Assembly: GCA_004380135.1 (NCBI GenBank)
Contig: QXCR01000084.1
Span: forward strand, 1 to 64,000
DNA length: 64,000 nucleotides
Source of the DNA: Stemphylium vesicarium
Lineage: Eukaryota; Ascomycota; Dothideomycetes; Pleosporales; Pleosporaceae
Reading direction: 5' to 3'
This document shows, one piece after another, positions 33,434-44,038 of the stretch. Made by a program: the position numbers and the translations under genes. The notes below the pieces were generated by a model. It had not been told where the DNA came from. It saw only the letters and a list, made by a program, of their open reading frames with translations, and ran no database searches. Position 1 is the first letter of the stretch; each line of letters begins with the position of its first letter.

Positions 33434-34824
33434 ATGATGTCCCAAGCAGCACTCCAGGCGGAGAAGGTCATAGGTCACGGCGACAATGCCACCACCGCGC
33501 AAAATGTTACCAACCCCGGCAACGACGAAAGCACCGCAGACAAGTCAGAGACCATGAAGGCTCTGGCTTGGTACGGTAAGAACGACGTTCGAGTAATAGA
33601 CACTCCCAAGCCGAAGATCCTAGAGCCCCGCGATGTCATCGTCAAGGTCACCGGATCTACTGTTTGCGGTTCCGATCTACACTTGCTCCACGGCGCTGTT
33701 GTAGAGATGCAAAAAGGTGACATCCTTGGCCACGAGTTCTGTGGTGTTGTAGATGAATGCGGCTCTGAGGTCACAAAGTTCCAGAAGGGGTACGTTTGAT
33801 TTGTCTTGTGTTTTGAATAGGGACATTGCTAACACACTATAGTCAACGAGTTGTTGCCTCCTTCCAGATCGCCTGCGGTGACTGCTACTACTGCAAGCAG
33901 AAGCTGTCATCCCAATGCGAAAAGACAAACTCCAACACAATCGAGAACGCAATGTACGGTGGCCGGACCGCGGGCATGTTCGGATACTCCCACTTCACAG
34001 GTGGCTATGCTGGTGGACAAGCAGAGTATACTCGTGTTGCCTACGGCGACGTCAACCTGCTGCCGCTTCCCGATGATGTTCCAGATGAGCAGGGTCTTTT
34101 CCTCTCTGACGTACTCTGCACCTCATGGCATGCTGTCGTCGACACTGGCGTCAAGCAGGGAGACGTTGTAGCCATCTGGGGAGCAGGCCCAATCGGACAA
34201 ATGGCCGCAGACTTCTCTTTGATGAACGGCGCCTCAAGAGTCATCATGATTGACCAAAACTGGCGTCTTGACTTCATTAAGAGCAAATATCCTAACGTTG
34301 ATACTCTGGACTTCTCCGCGCTGGCCAAGGGCGAGTCTGTAACAAGCAAGCTCAAGGAGATGTGCAACAACCGCGGTCCCGACGTCAGCATCGAGTGCGC
34401 TGCTGGCGAATACGCAAAGGGTTGGGCACACTACTTCGAGATGATGCTAGGTCTCGAGACCGATACCAGCGAGCTCATCAACGAGATGATCTCCAGCACG
34501 CGCAACATGGGCCGCTGCGGTATCACTGGTGTATACGTCGGCTACACCAACCACTTCAACATTGGCTCTCTCATGGAGCGTGGCATTCGTCTCATCGGCA
34601 ACGGTCAGGCGCCAGTTCACATGTACTGGGAGTCACTCCTCCAGATGATCCAGGAGAAGCGCATCGACGCATCCAAGATGATCACCCACCGTGTCCGCCT
34701 TGAGGACTTGGACAAGGTCTACTACAAGTTCGAGAAGAAGGAGGATGGCATGCAAAAGGTGTTTGTCGAGACCAAGTGGAGTTTCCCACCTTCCAAGGAT
34801 AGCCCTACCCTGACCAAGTACTAA
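33434..34824 (+). CDS. Zinc-containing alcohol dehydrogenase (MDR family)
   Basis: Two exons, join(33434..33789,33843..34824), 445 aa; the 53-nt intron has GTACGT and branch GCTAAC. The catalytic zinc ligands are in VCGSDLH (Cys78) and GHEFCG (His100/Glu101). The structural zinc site is Cys130, 133, 136 and 144 (CGDCYYCKQKLSSQC). The coenzyme fold has AIWGAGPIGQMAA. The overall pattern resembles the formaldehyde/alcohol dehydrogenase branch of fungal zinc MDRs (KALAWYGKNDVRV start; GITGVYVGYTNHFNIG near the C-terminus). About 40 residues precede the usual start (KALAWY); they are Ser/Thr/Asn-rich and could be a targeting segment or a late start at Met41. The substrate is not determinable. Codon bias and the CT-rich leader suggest good expression. 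Confidence 0.92.
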
Positions 34825-35074
34825 GTGTGCGGTGACTGGGCAGGAGTAGATTGTAGCTTAATGATACCAATATGAACATAATATGAATGAACACTGAAGC
34901 ATAGCGTAATGTGAACTAATCAACATCGCGGAACGATGGCACAGTGATGTAAATATGAATTGTTTGTTGTATTTCCCATTGTCGCTTTTACTAACGCATC
35001 TGCCCAATCACAATTTGCATCCATCGTCGCCTTACCAATCCCACAAGCGCCTCTAGAACAAGAGGCACTTCCCA

Positions 35075-36499
35075 TCAGTCGGAGTCCGTCTCGTTAAGAC
35101 CAAGATCCTTGAACATATCCTCATACTTCCTCAGAATCTTCACATCCGTCCACACCCTCCTCGTGATATAATACTTGGACACGCTGTACACCTGCCAGCC
35201 AATCGACCAGGCGTACCCAATCGCATACTCTGCAACATTCAACCACTTCGCCTCAACCCCGAACCCCAAGCCCTTCCTAATCCTCCTCCAATAATGCACA
35301 ACCACGCCCTCAATAACAATCGGAACCATCTGCCCCGCATACAAAAACGTAATAGCCCAAATATCGCTCGTATCCGAATGCTGCCACCGAACCAACGAAT
35401 GCATCAACCCGGACGCAACAAACACCAAACTATTCTCCAGCAACCGCGTAGCCACCATCCCGCGCTTCATGCCCAACCAGCCCCTGGTAACGCACTTGAT
35501 ATGCCCCGAGAAAGAATGGTAAACGTAATTATGCCAGTACTTATTCCAATACCGGCGTACACTCCACGCCTCCTTCAGCGGCCCAAATAAACTCAACGAC
35601 CACTCCTCCGGCCCGTCAAGCCCAAGGCCGACCCACAGCACAGCAAAGATACTGTGGTATCCCTCGTACAGCCACATGGACCCGATGTTCCACTCGAACG
35701 CTTCCTCGGTGCGGTAGTACAGCTCCTTGTAGTGCAGCGAGGCGGGCATGCGGCGGAAGAAACGGATGTTTTCGTCGCGCACGAAGGCGCGTGGGTTGAG
35801 GCGCAGCGGCGAGTAGTTGTCTTCGTAGATGGCGTAGACGGTTTGCAAGACGTACATTAGGAGTGCTTTGAGCAGGTGGTGGCGCACGAGTTGCCAGCGT
35901 GTGTAGTTGTGTTGGTGGCGGCCCTGGGGGAGGGCGACGCCGCGGTGGATGTGGGTGGTGTGGACGATGGGCTCGTCGGTTTTCTTGTCGGTTGAGATGT
36001 AGGGTTCTTGGTGTTTGGCGTCGCTGTTTGCCGTCTGAGAGGGCGAGGCAGACACTGAGGGAAGGGGTAGATTGTACCCCTGCTGTTCGACTACTTGAGT
36101 ATGATTTCGATCCCAGAGTACCTTGTTCGCTTGCATGAACCGATCTTTCATCTCGCCCTTTCCGTGGCTGCGTATAGTAGGGGTGAACTCGAGGACACAC
36201 ACTTCGTAGCTCATGTGCGCGAACCAGATTATCGTGAATCGGATAAACGTGTCCATGAGCTCGTAGCTGGGCACGATGTCGATGCCGTTCCGGAATGCAA
36301 ACCATGTTGGTATGCCGAGGATGAAGATGGAAAGTTTGCGCAAGAGGGGAGTGGAAGGTGGGTATGCGAGGATGAAGAGCGCGTAGATGACGGCGGTGAG
36401 GAAGAGGGTGGCGGGGTACAGGCCGATGGATAAGTTCCATTCAGGATTCATGTAGCGCCCGATACTCGGAGGGGTCTGCATGGGTTGTGATGGATTCAT
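35075..36499 (-). CDS. Wax-synthase-like membrane O-acyltransferase (MBOAT_2 type)
   Basis: Single exon, 474 aa, ATG 36499 (MNPSQPMQTPPSIGRY); the open frame upstream contains no better start. About eight membrane helices are visible. Family landmarks are SLFGPLKEAWSVRRYWNKYW, HNYVYHSFSG, and the helix with the presumed catalytic His in VFVASGLMHSLVRW. A cytosolic loop (about 130-195) is Ser/Pro/His-rich. Such fungal proteins transfer acyl groups to alcohols of lipids or secondary metabolites in the endoplasmic reticulum. No metabolic gene cluster surrounds it, so its acceptor is unknown. Confidence 0.85.
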   Translation of the reverse strand: MNPSQPMQTPPSIGRYMNPEWNLSIGLYPATLFLTAVIYALFILAYPPSTPLLRKLSIFILGIPTWFAFRNGIDIVPSYELMDTFIRFTIIWFAHMSYEVCVLEFTPTIRSHGKGEMKDRFMQANKVLWDRNHTQVVEQQGYNLPLPSVSASPSQTANSDAKHQEPYISTDKKTDEPIVHTTHIHRGVALPQGRHQHNYTRWQLVRHHLLKALLMYVLQTVYAIYEDNYSPLRLNPRAFVRDENIRFFRRMPASLHYKELYYRTEEAFEWNIGSMWLYEGYHSIFAVLWVGLGLDGPEEWSLSLFGPLKEAWSVRRYWNKYWHNYVYHSFSGHIKCVTRGWLGMKRGMVATRLLENSLVFVASGLMHSLVRWQHSDTSDIWAITFLYAGQMVPIVIEGVVVHYWRRIRKGLGFGVEAKWLNVAEYAIGYAWSIGWQVYSVSKYYITRRVWTDVKILRKYEDMFKDLGLNETDSD

Positions 36500-37159
36500 T
36501 TGTGAGTTTACCCTAGTGTTAGGTTGCAAAGTTGATGCGTGAGAAGTTGGGAGAATTGTGGAAAAGTATAAGAGGGCGTGTTTAGAAGTCGCCTTCTGAA
36601 TAGAAAGTCCTAAACAGTGAAATGCGGTTCGTGAATCGCAGTTACCGTGGTTCGGTGCTGCGTGTGAATAGTTGAAGTGAAGGTGAAAGGCTGGTTCGGC
36701 CAATGCCCTTGGCTGGAAATCGAATCACTTCTACGTGTCGCCTGGATATACTGCACGGAGCCTGTATCAATATCCAAAACGGAACTGCTACCCGCGTCCC
36801 TCCGAAATGCCCGTTGTCTGACTCTGCCTCTGAGTCACCGCATGGAGCGCGCTTCTCGCGGCAGGTCACCGGTTTGCACTGATACACCTTCTCAACTCCA
36901 CAAGAACGATTGCGACAGTTTTGACATCTTGGGGTCTCATATGCCCATCTAAGCTCGTATTACAAGTCGAAGGCTCGACTAAAGAAGAGACTCGGCTTCC
37001 AGTACCTCGAACCGTACAATTCGGGAAATGCACTACCGAATCGAGTGGAAAAGTGACATCAACATCCGATCCCTGAACCACAATTCATTGTCCGGCAGAG
37101 CTCAAGGCCTCAATTGCGGGGGATATAAAGAGTCGCTTCTACAAATCGTCTAGGGCTAG
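36500..37159. other. Intergenic, no supported gene
   Basis: Leader of the acyltransferase gene and unassigned sequence. A GATATAAAG element lies near 37122-37130. No repeat or RNA gene recognised. Confidence 0.45.
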
Positions 37160-37352
37160 TCATTGTGTGCGAAATGCTGACGGCTTAGAGACTGTAAAGT
37201 CGTAATCTGCATCTTCGATCAACAACTCTGGCATCCACCGCATACGGTAAGGGTTGTAGGATTGGAATAAGTGACCGGGCTCCTGGTGCAACTCGAATTT
37301 ATTTTCCTCCATCTCGTATGTGGCTTGAATGTGATTTACGTCTTCTGCCCAC
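37160..37352 (-). pseudogene. Possible orphan terminal exon or gene fragment
   Basis: On the minus strand an open frame of at least 63 codons runs from an acceptor-like TTACTAG (ends 37353) to TGA 37160. It reads WAEDVNHIQATYEMEENKF, then HQEPGHLFQSYNPYRMRW and a tail ending SAFRTQ. The composition is protein-like, but it lacks an upstream start. The nearest upstream minus-strand gene (37661-39133) has its own stop. I could not find a matching upstream exon, so it may be a remnant of a lost gene or the last exon of an unrecognised gene. Confidence 0.35.
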
Positions 37353-37660
37353 CTAGTAAGAAGGGAGCCGTTTAGTACCTACAGAGTCCGCATCGTGCTC
37401 AATTCCGAACAATCACCGGATATCATCCCGTGCCCTAAAACCACCGCTCCTTCTCCTGCGTCTCTGCGCATTGTATGGTCACCCTCTGCCCTCCACCCGC
37501 CATCAAGTATCCAGACAGTATCCACGTACGTAGTTCTCTGTCATCCCCTACACCCGCTTGACTCACTTCCCTTGTACCATTGCTCGTCCGTATTTTCGTT
37601 CCGACAGCCTTCACCACCTATCTACCATTGCTCCACTGCTTCCAATCTCATCGTCATCTT

Positions 37661-39133
37661 CTACCGTTCACTCTCAGCAGTAATCCACTGCATCTTCTCT
37701 TCTCGCATCGCTACTGGAGCAGGCCAAACGCGTTCCGGCACTCCTCCCATGTGTTTCACGCGAAAGAGCTTATTTTCCAGAGTATCCAGTCGCGCAGAGA
37801 GCGATTCCTCGTCTTCTTCTTCTTCTCCCCTTTCCCGGCTCTTCGCCGCGTTTTTGTCGTCGTCGGGTTTCGTCTTGCGGAATGGGTGAAGAAGCTGCTG
37901 CTTCGCTTCTTCCCTGTTCTTTCGCTCTTCGCTTGCGATCAACTTCTCCACTGCTATCTTCAGCTCTTCATCGGATACCCGCCCTGACACTATTTTCCCC
38001 TTTTGTAAGCGTTGCACACGTTCCATCACCGTCCAATCCGTTTTGAAATGACTGGTGTTGAGCTTCTCGTAGCCGTCTGGACTGGTCCAGGTGGACGCCT
38101 TGTACAAGCCTGACTTTCGGTGGTAGGTGGGTCGCGCATGTCTTTTCTCGGCGATTGTGTGCTCGTTGTGGGGACTCGTTGTGAGTGGGGTATCTTCTGT
38201 CGGCAGAATGGTGGCTTCAGGCTCGATTGAAACGGACTTTCGGGGAGGAGGCGAGGCGGATGTGCGGCGCTTTAGTGCTGAGCGGGGTGTAGTCGGAGCT
38301 ACTCCCTGAGTGGATTCTGCAACTACGGGCGACGTCGCTGGCTTTGGGGACTTGTTCGAGTTGGGCAAGTAACAATACAGTGTTGTTTTTGGATCTTCCG
38401 CTGAATCGGTAGCGACGGCAGTAGAACCCTCGCTATGCTTGGCAAGCGCCTTGGTTCGATCCTCAATCGAAATGTCGAGACATCTGATCCCATTCGTAGC
38501 CGCAGTTATATCGCTTTCCACGATCTCTTTGCCATTCAGCGTCTCAGACTCGCTTTGTAGTTGCAGATCGGATAGACTGGACTTTCTCTGCCACATTTGC
38601 TTCACTGTCCCCCAGTCTTCTTCTGACGCTTTTTCTCCTGGTGTTTGTCTCGATCCAGATTCCTTTACTTGCGGCAAGTCCTTTGCTACCATCTCCTTCC
38701 CAATCGTCTTCTTCGCAGAGCTGTCCTCGACATAGTTGTATCCAGGTACCCTACAGCATTCGTCCTTTGCCAGCTCCCAAAGATACAGAGCTTCGTCAAT
38801 ACCCCATTCGTCTACCATCTCCGGCTTTTCGTCGCACAATTTCTCCAAAGCTTCAACCAGCTTGCAGCAATTAATCTTGGCAGCACTCCATTTCTTGAGC
38901 AAATCCTTGTGCGATACTTGCTTTCTTGTCGGCCCGTCGATGGTGGACCACTGGGGTCCCTTGGTACTGGACTCAAATACACCTCCGCGCTGGGCGAGCG
39001 CGATTTGTGTGGCTTTGACTCTGTCTATTCGGGTCTGGACTATGCAGACTGCACAGTACTGAAGCGATAGACTGGGCAGGATGTTGGGCACAGGCGTGTA
39101 GCTGTGACATGGTGCCTTGACGACTGGTGGCAT
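37661..39133 (-). CDS. Basic, low-complexity protein of unknown function
   Basis: Single exon, 490 aa, ATG 39133 (MPPVVKAPCHSY). An N-terminal helical domain (about 25-140; VHTQ-like start, RKQVSHKDLLKKWSAAKIN, EWGIDEALYLWELAKDECC) precedes a long Ser/Thr/Pro-rich region with PRSALKRRTSASPPPRKSVS (about 288-307). A charged C-terminus with a coiled segment follows (VSDEELKIAVEKLIASEERK, EEEEDEESLSARLDTLENKLF). No catalytic motif, membrane helix or signal peptide. The SALK...KSVSI arrangement recalls degenerate protein phosphatase 1 docking motifs (SILK and RVxF), which is only suggestive. No family recognised. Confidence 0.72.
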   Translation of the reverse strand: MPPVVKAPCHSYTPVPNILPSLSLQYCAVCIVQTRIDRVKATQIALAQRGGVFESSTKGPQWSTIDGPTRKQVSHKDLLKKWSAAKINCCKLVEALEKLCDEKPEMVDEWGIDEALYLWELAKDECCRVPGYNYVEDSSAKKTIGKEMVAKDLPQVKESGSRQTPGEKASEEDWGTVKQMWQRKSSLSDLQLQSESETLNGKEIVESDITAATNGIRCLDISIEDRTKALAKHSEGSTAVATDSAEDPKTTLYCYLPNSNKSPKPATSPVVAESTQGVAPTTPRSALKRRTSASPPPRKSVSIEPEATILPTEDTPLTTSPHNEHTIAEKRHARPTYHRKSGLYKASTWTSPDGYEKLNTSHFKTDWTVMERVQRLQKGKIVSGRVSDEELKIAVEKLIASEERKNREEAKQQLLHPFRKTKPDDDKNAAKSRERGEEEEDEESLSARLDTLENKLFRVKHMGGVPERVWPAPVAMREEKMQWITAESER

Positions 39134-40269
39134 TCTTGTCGCTGAATTCCAGAAGTTCTTTCTTCGCAAAGTCGACCGGCGGTGGTGGACAAATTTTGGC
39201 CCTGTGTCTAGTCCGATCGCGGAGGGCTGAGTATTGGTAGAATGCTGCGTTGTTGTTTGTCCAAAACGACAGTCGTTTGGAGCGGTGGTCGGGCGAATCT
39301 CAATCGCGCATTATGGGGAAGGCTAGCGACGTGTAGGAATGTTGACAGAAAGTTCTCGGTGGGGTCAGGAATAATGAGCGGAATAAGTGAGAGCGAATCT
39401 GACAAGGTTTCGCCCTTCACCACGGTTCTCTCCACCGCTCAACCGTAGGTTACCTATCAAGAACGCCACAATATCCTAGATTTGCAGCATGTCCTCCCAT
39501 GTCGAAAAATCGAGGCACCAGTGTTCCAAGTGATGACTGGTGGCTTGGGTTCAGCAGCCTTGTGATTGGAGAGGAGGAAACAGCTCAGATGAGCTCTCGA
39601 CAGATAAGAGGTGAGATGATGGAAATGGATATATAGAGACGTTGTGACAAGTCTTCGTGCCCTCAATCCAACGAGCACTACTCGAGAAATAATATCATTC
39701 TTGAAAGCGAGAGCCAACACTGGAAATTAATAGAGGAAAAAGGTGAGAGTAATAGCGTCCGAGTGGACGGCGGTAGATCCGATCATTGCGGATCCGGCCT
39801 TCCGCCTCTGCGAACAGGCTGCAACCGGGTTCGGCTTGGCGAAGATCAGTACAGAGTTGTTTGCGCATATTTCTTAAGCACTATTCGAGCATTGTTTGCA
39901 TTAAAGCGCATGCTGATACAAATGTCTATCCCTCAACAGGGACGGCGGCGATGCAGCCATACTGTGAGCCGTCGAGACGACATCGATACCGCGTTGCCAA
40001 AGGCCATGGCTCCCTGTCAGTGTTGGAAATGATTGGTAATTGCGTGAGAACTACTGAGGATGCTGTCTAATGGCTGGGGGTGGAGATGCCGGGTGGTGTT
40101 GAGTTCGGACTTTTCGGCATGTCAGAGCAGCGATGACGTTTGCTGCTTGGCGCTAGCCTACAATTGAGCGCAAGCTTAGTACCTCGATAACGTCTCGTAG
40201 CGTTCTTCCTTTGCTCACGCACTCCAATTCCACTTGAATCACCCTCCTATCATACCAATTCGTCTCGCC
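39134..40269. other. Intergenic, divergent promoters
   Basis: Lies between the minus-strand unknown gene and the plus-strand MCR1 gene. Short frames only, none recognisable. No repeats noticed. Confidence 0.5.
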
Positions 40270-41469
40270 ATGTTTGCCAGACAGGTATTCCGCCCGGCCA
40301 GGACGCTGCACCAGGTATGCGCGCTGTTTGTCGCTGATTTGCGACATTACAAATCTTCCCAGTCGCGGGCCAAATACTAACAAACGAGATAGCAAGTCCG
40401 TCGGTATGCATCTGAGGCGCCCAAGAGCGGCGGTAGCAACGGTGTTCTTTACACAGGAATTGGCGCTGCTGGTCTCGCTGGTGCCTACCTGTTCATGAGG
40501 GGTGGTGATGCGCCATCAGGGCAGAAAGGCAGCGCACCACCATCGGAAGAGGCCAAGAAGATCCCCTCTTCCAGCGATGGCTCCGCTAAGAAGGCCTTTA
40601 CTGGAGGCGATCAAGGCTTCGTATCGCTCATGCTCGAGAAGTCCGAGGTTGTCAACCACAACACCAAGAAGCTTAGCTTCAAGCTGCCCGAGGATGACAT
40701 GGAGAGCGGTCTCCCCGTAGCATGTATGTTCAGTTAGACGAGACATGGAATGAATACTGACCATGACAGCCGCCGTCATCACCAAGTACAAGGGCCCCGA
40801 GATGCAGAAGCCCGTCATCCGACCCTACACTCCCATCAGCGACGTCGACCAGAAGGGCAGCGTCGACTTCATCATTAAGGCATACAAGGGTGGCCCCATG
40901 TCTGAGCACATGCACAACATGGAGCCAGGCCAGCGGTTAGACATCAAGGGACCTATCCCCAAGTTCCAGTGGAAGCCAAACATGCAGTAAGTATGCCTGA
41001 ACCAACTGCATACTGGAAAAATTCTGACATGTTTAGTGAGCACATTGCTCTGATTGCCGGTGGCACTGGTATCACACCCATGTGGCAAACCGCACGACAC
41101 ATCTTCCGCAACCCCGAGGACAAGACTAAGGTCACTCTCATCTACGGCAACGTTACCGAAGACGACATCCTGCTCAAGCGCGAGTGGGAAGAGCTAGAGA
41201 ACACCTACCCTCAGCGATTCCGTGCCTTCTACGTCCTTGACAACCCACCAAATTCATGGCAAGGCGGCAAGGGACACGTCACTAAGGAGCTCCTGAAGAC
41301 TGTCCTTCCTGAGCCAAAGGAGGGTGAGAAGATTAAGCTCTTCGTCTGCGGACCTCCCGGCATGTACAAGGCCATCAGCGGTGGCAAGAAGAGCCCCTCA
41401 GACCAGGGTGAGCTCGACGGCTACCTGAAGGAGCTCGGTTACAGCAAGGACCAGGTCTACAAGTTTTAG
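40270..41469 (+). CDS. MCR1: NADH-cytochrome b5 reductase, mitochondrial type
   Basis: Four exons, join(40270..40314,40393..40723,40770..40986,41037..41469), 341 aa; introns 78, 46 and 50 nt, the first with a perfect TACTAAC branch. Exon 1 alone encodes a 15-residue basic presequence (FARQVFRPARTLHQ). Exon 2 has a membrane helix (YTGIGAAGLAGAYLFM) and an Ala/Pro/Ser linker. The FAD domain has MQKPVIRPYTPIS and GPMSEHMHNMEPGQ. The NADH domain has EHIALIAGGTGITPM, LIYGNVTEDDILL and LFVCGPPGMYKA, and ends YSKDQVYKF. This is the Mcr1 layout: an outer-membrane/intermembrane-space flavoprotein that reduces cytochrome b5 and the ascorbyl radical. Complete, and splice phases agree throughout. Confidence 0.96.
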
Positions 41470-41948
41470 ACGTGTGTAAATATATGTAAGATACCTACTT
41501 GATTGTAGAATCATCAATGCAAAGATTAAGCAATTCACTACCACGTAAATTATATTTGTGCAGTGGCAGTGTATCTCACTAGTATCAATCACACTTGGTA
41601 CATGATTATCAATAGCTATCGCTATAGTGATGTAGCTTATATCGCTGACTAAATTTCTCCGGTAGTTGAATGAGTACATGAAGACGGGAGTGTTTGATCA
41701 AGAGTTGATTGAACATTGTTTACTTAACAACAACGCCCCATCAAACACACAAGTTCACAGCAGTCCTTTACACCCTACCTTCAATGAAGCAAAGCCATAT
41801 AACTCCACCCTCAGTGCATACTCTACCTACCCAAGCATCATTACGCACACATACAATAACTACAAGCTAAACCAATCAATCAACCAGCCAAGAAACAAAC
41901 TACTTACCACCCCCCTTACAAGAGAAATACCAGCATCTAACACACACA
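41470..41948. other. Intergenic, AT-rich, then CA-rich leader
   Basis: The 3' region of MCR1 followed by a CA/AC-rich stretch (41730-41945) that looks like the leader of the small ORF at 41949. Confidence 0.45.
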
Positions 41949-42155
41949 ATGCCGTCCACACAAAACGACTTTTCATCTCGCCCCCAGTACAAAAAGGGCG
42001 ACACAGAAACTCTCCCACAGCAGGGAGGCCGTCTCGCACCCATGTCGATGCCGGATAAAGGGCAGTATGCGCGGTGGCCGCAGACGAGGCGATTGGCTGG
42101 TGTGAATGTGTATGGGGTGCAGTGGGGTGGGAGGACGAAGGTACAGAAGAAGTAA
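41949..42155 (+). CDS. Small hypothetical protein, 68 aa
   Basis: ATG 41949 sits in a good fungal context (CACACAATGCC) after a CA-rich leader. The product is basic and hydrophilic, with PQYKKGDTETLPQQGG in the first half and QYARWPQTRRLAGVNVYGVQ in the second, ending KVQKK. There is no signal peptide or membrane segment. No domain recognised. Support is the start context and composition only, so it could be a chance frame. Confidence 0.4.
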   Translation: MPSTQNDFSSRPQYKKGDTETLPQQGGRLAPMSMPDKGQYARWPQTRRLAGVNVYGVQWGGRTKVQKK

Positions 42156-42984
42156 GCTAGAAGAGGGTAAGTAAGTGGTGAGTGTGAGTGTGAGGGTGAG
42201 GGGAGGATAGGGAAGATGGAGAAGGATATTCTGGAGGAGGTAGGGGGGTGATGGCTAGAAAGAAGAAGAAGTAGAAGAAGAGGGGAGTCTGAGTGTTTGT
42301 GGGGGAGAGAGAGAGAGAGAGAGAGAGAAAGAAACGAAATACGAATTACGAATTACGATACGACACGATATCACATGGCTGCAACGATAACAACATTGAG
42401 GGTTGATAAAACCTACGTGCTAACTCCGATACAGTTAGTCAAGAGGAGTGATCTTCTGCATTCCAAGCCAAGCAAAACAAAGAGCCTGACGTGAGATTGC
42501 TGGATTGATAGACATGTAGATTGTAATATCAAACAAGATGCTTTCTCAATCTAGGTATAACACACCAACAGGTCCGTTCGGCATAGCTGCCCTGCGCTGC
42601 CCAACCCGATGGCCGGAAAATGACGCAGGGTGAGCCAATATCCCACCCGATCGACACCCGGTCTTGTTACGCCGAATGCCCAGACGGAATGCCCAGAAAG
42701 GCCTTGCTTGTGTGCCCAGCCACACAAAAGGTGTGGCGCGTGATTGTTTCGGAATGTTACTTCCAAGCCGTGGCGCGTGAGCGATAACGCGGCCTTGCAT
42801 GTTGTTTGCGGCGTGAGATTTGGTGATGTATGCATTGTTGTACGAAAGGGAGGGTGTGCAGATGCTGGGAAATCTCACCGGAAGGTATGTTTATCTGCTG
42901 TCCCACACCCTCACGGTACGCACGGCATTTACTACCCAGGCATTCAAACCCGCGGACATGATGTGATAGGATACGACAACCACT
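42156..42984. other. Intergenic with purine-rich and GA-repeat sequence
   Basis: A purine-rich tract (42170-42300, GTGAG and AAGAAG units) runs into the GA microsatellite at 42305. The rest holds short overlapping frames without recognisable product. Confidence 0.5.
42305..42328. repeat. GA dinucleotide microsatellite
   Basis: About 12 consecutive GA units follow a run of G and end in AAAGAAAC. Simple sequence repeat in non-coding DNA. Confidence 0.9.
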
Positions 42985-43833
42985 TCACATACTGGCGTAC
43001 TTGTCGTGACTGGATTTGACCTTCATGTCCAACGCGGTCTCATGGAAGTTACCTTCTACCCTTGATTTCCTCAGCTTCTTGACTTCGGCATCGTTGAGGC
43101 GGCGCCCGATCTGGTCTTCTAGCTCCTTCCGACTAATCTTTACGTTTGCCTTTTCTTCCTTGTTCGCCTTGAGGCGCGGCTTGAAGCGCGCTTGCATGCG
43201 TATGCGGAACGTCGTGTTGAACTCGATGTGTTCGGTGTCGCCACGCAACTCAGTGCCCGCTTTAGTTTCCTCGATGCTGAAGAACTTGTCGCGCGCCGTC
43301 TGGAGGGAAAAGGCGGATGGGTTGTCGGGCACGGGTATGGCGAGGAAGGTTTCTTCGGGCGAAATGGCGGTTGCGGTTGCGCTGAGGGCGCCGAACTTGT
43401 CGCAGCTGAGATATCTACATATTGTTAGTAATAGAAGAGGTCATTGGGAGGATATGTCGTACCGCCCGTGATGGCCCTTTAGACTGAGCTGTTCGGTGCC
43501 GGCGACGCGGTTCGCGACAAAGACCTGGCGCACATCATGCGGTTCGGCTGTCGCAACATCTGCCTCGACGATATTCTCCAATTCGCTAGCAAACACCTTG
43601 CCATTCGCGTCGCATGCTATGCAGCTGGGCTTGTCTGTAGGAAGGACTATGACAATAGGCCCAGAGATGTCGCTGGGCACATCGGCGCTCACCCAAGAAT
43701 CGTCATTCTCGGCTTCTTCAGGCGCGCTGGTCGCGACCTGCTTGGACTGCGCGTCGTCCGCGTCGTAGGGTTCCACGACCTTTCTGCGCTTCTTCACTTT
43801 TTTGTCGCCTTTGAAATGCAGCGCTTTTGGCAT
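42985..43833 (-). CDS. FRG1-like family protein
   Basis: Two exons, complement(join(42985..43414,43463..43833)), 266 aa; the 48-nt intron has GTACGA and branch TACTAAC and rejoins as CG|A (Arg). A basic N-terminus (FKGDKKVKKRRKVVEPYD) looks like a nuclear/nucleolar signal. The FRG1 beta-trefoil core (about 65-190) includes the line LSLKGHHGRYLSCDKFGALS and SPEETFLAIPVP, then FSLQTARDKFFSIEE and FNTTFRIRMQARFKPRLK. The C-terminus is charged and helical. FRG1 proteins bind RNA and actin and associate with the spliceosome and nucleolus. Its ATG is 205 bp from the ATG of the divergent oxygenase gene, so they share an upstream region. Confidence 0.9.
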
Positions 43834-44038
43834 GGTGGGAGACTTGGGTCGTGAGTTGGTTTGGCGTCGGAGGTGAGAGTTCGGAGTTGGCCGAGGCGGA
43901 AGCGAATCAGGCAGGTGCAGTCGAGATTCTAGGTCAGGCCAGCACCTCCTCTGCGCTACGAGACGACGATAAAGTAGCGGAATTGACGACGTAGTTGATC
44001 AGCATTGTCGAATACTTGACTCTCGTCGATACACTAAC
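43834..44038. promoter_or_regulatory. Shared 205-bp divergent promoter region
   Basis: This interval separates the start codons of the FRG1-like gene (minus) and the 2-oxoglutarate oxygenase gene (plus), so both promoters and leaders must lie in it. No clear TATA box is visible. Confidence 0.6.
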
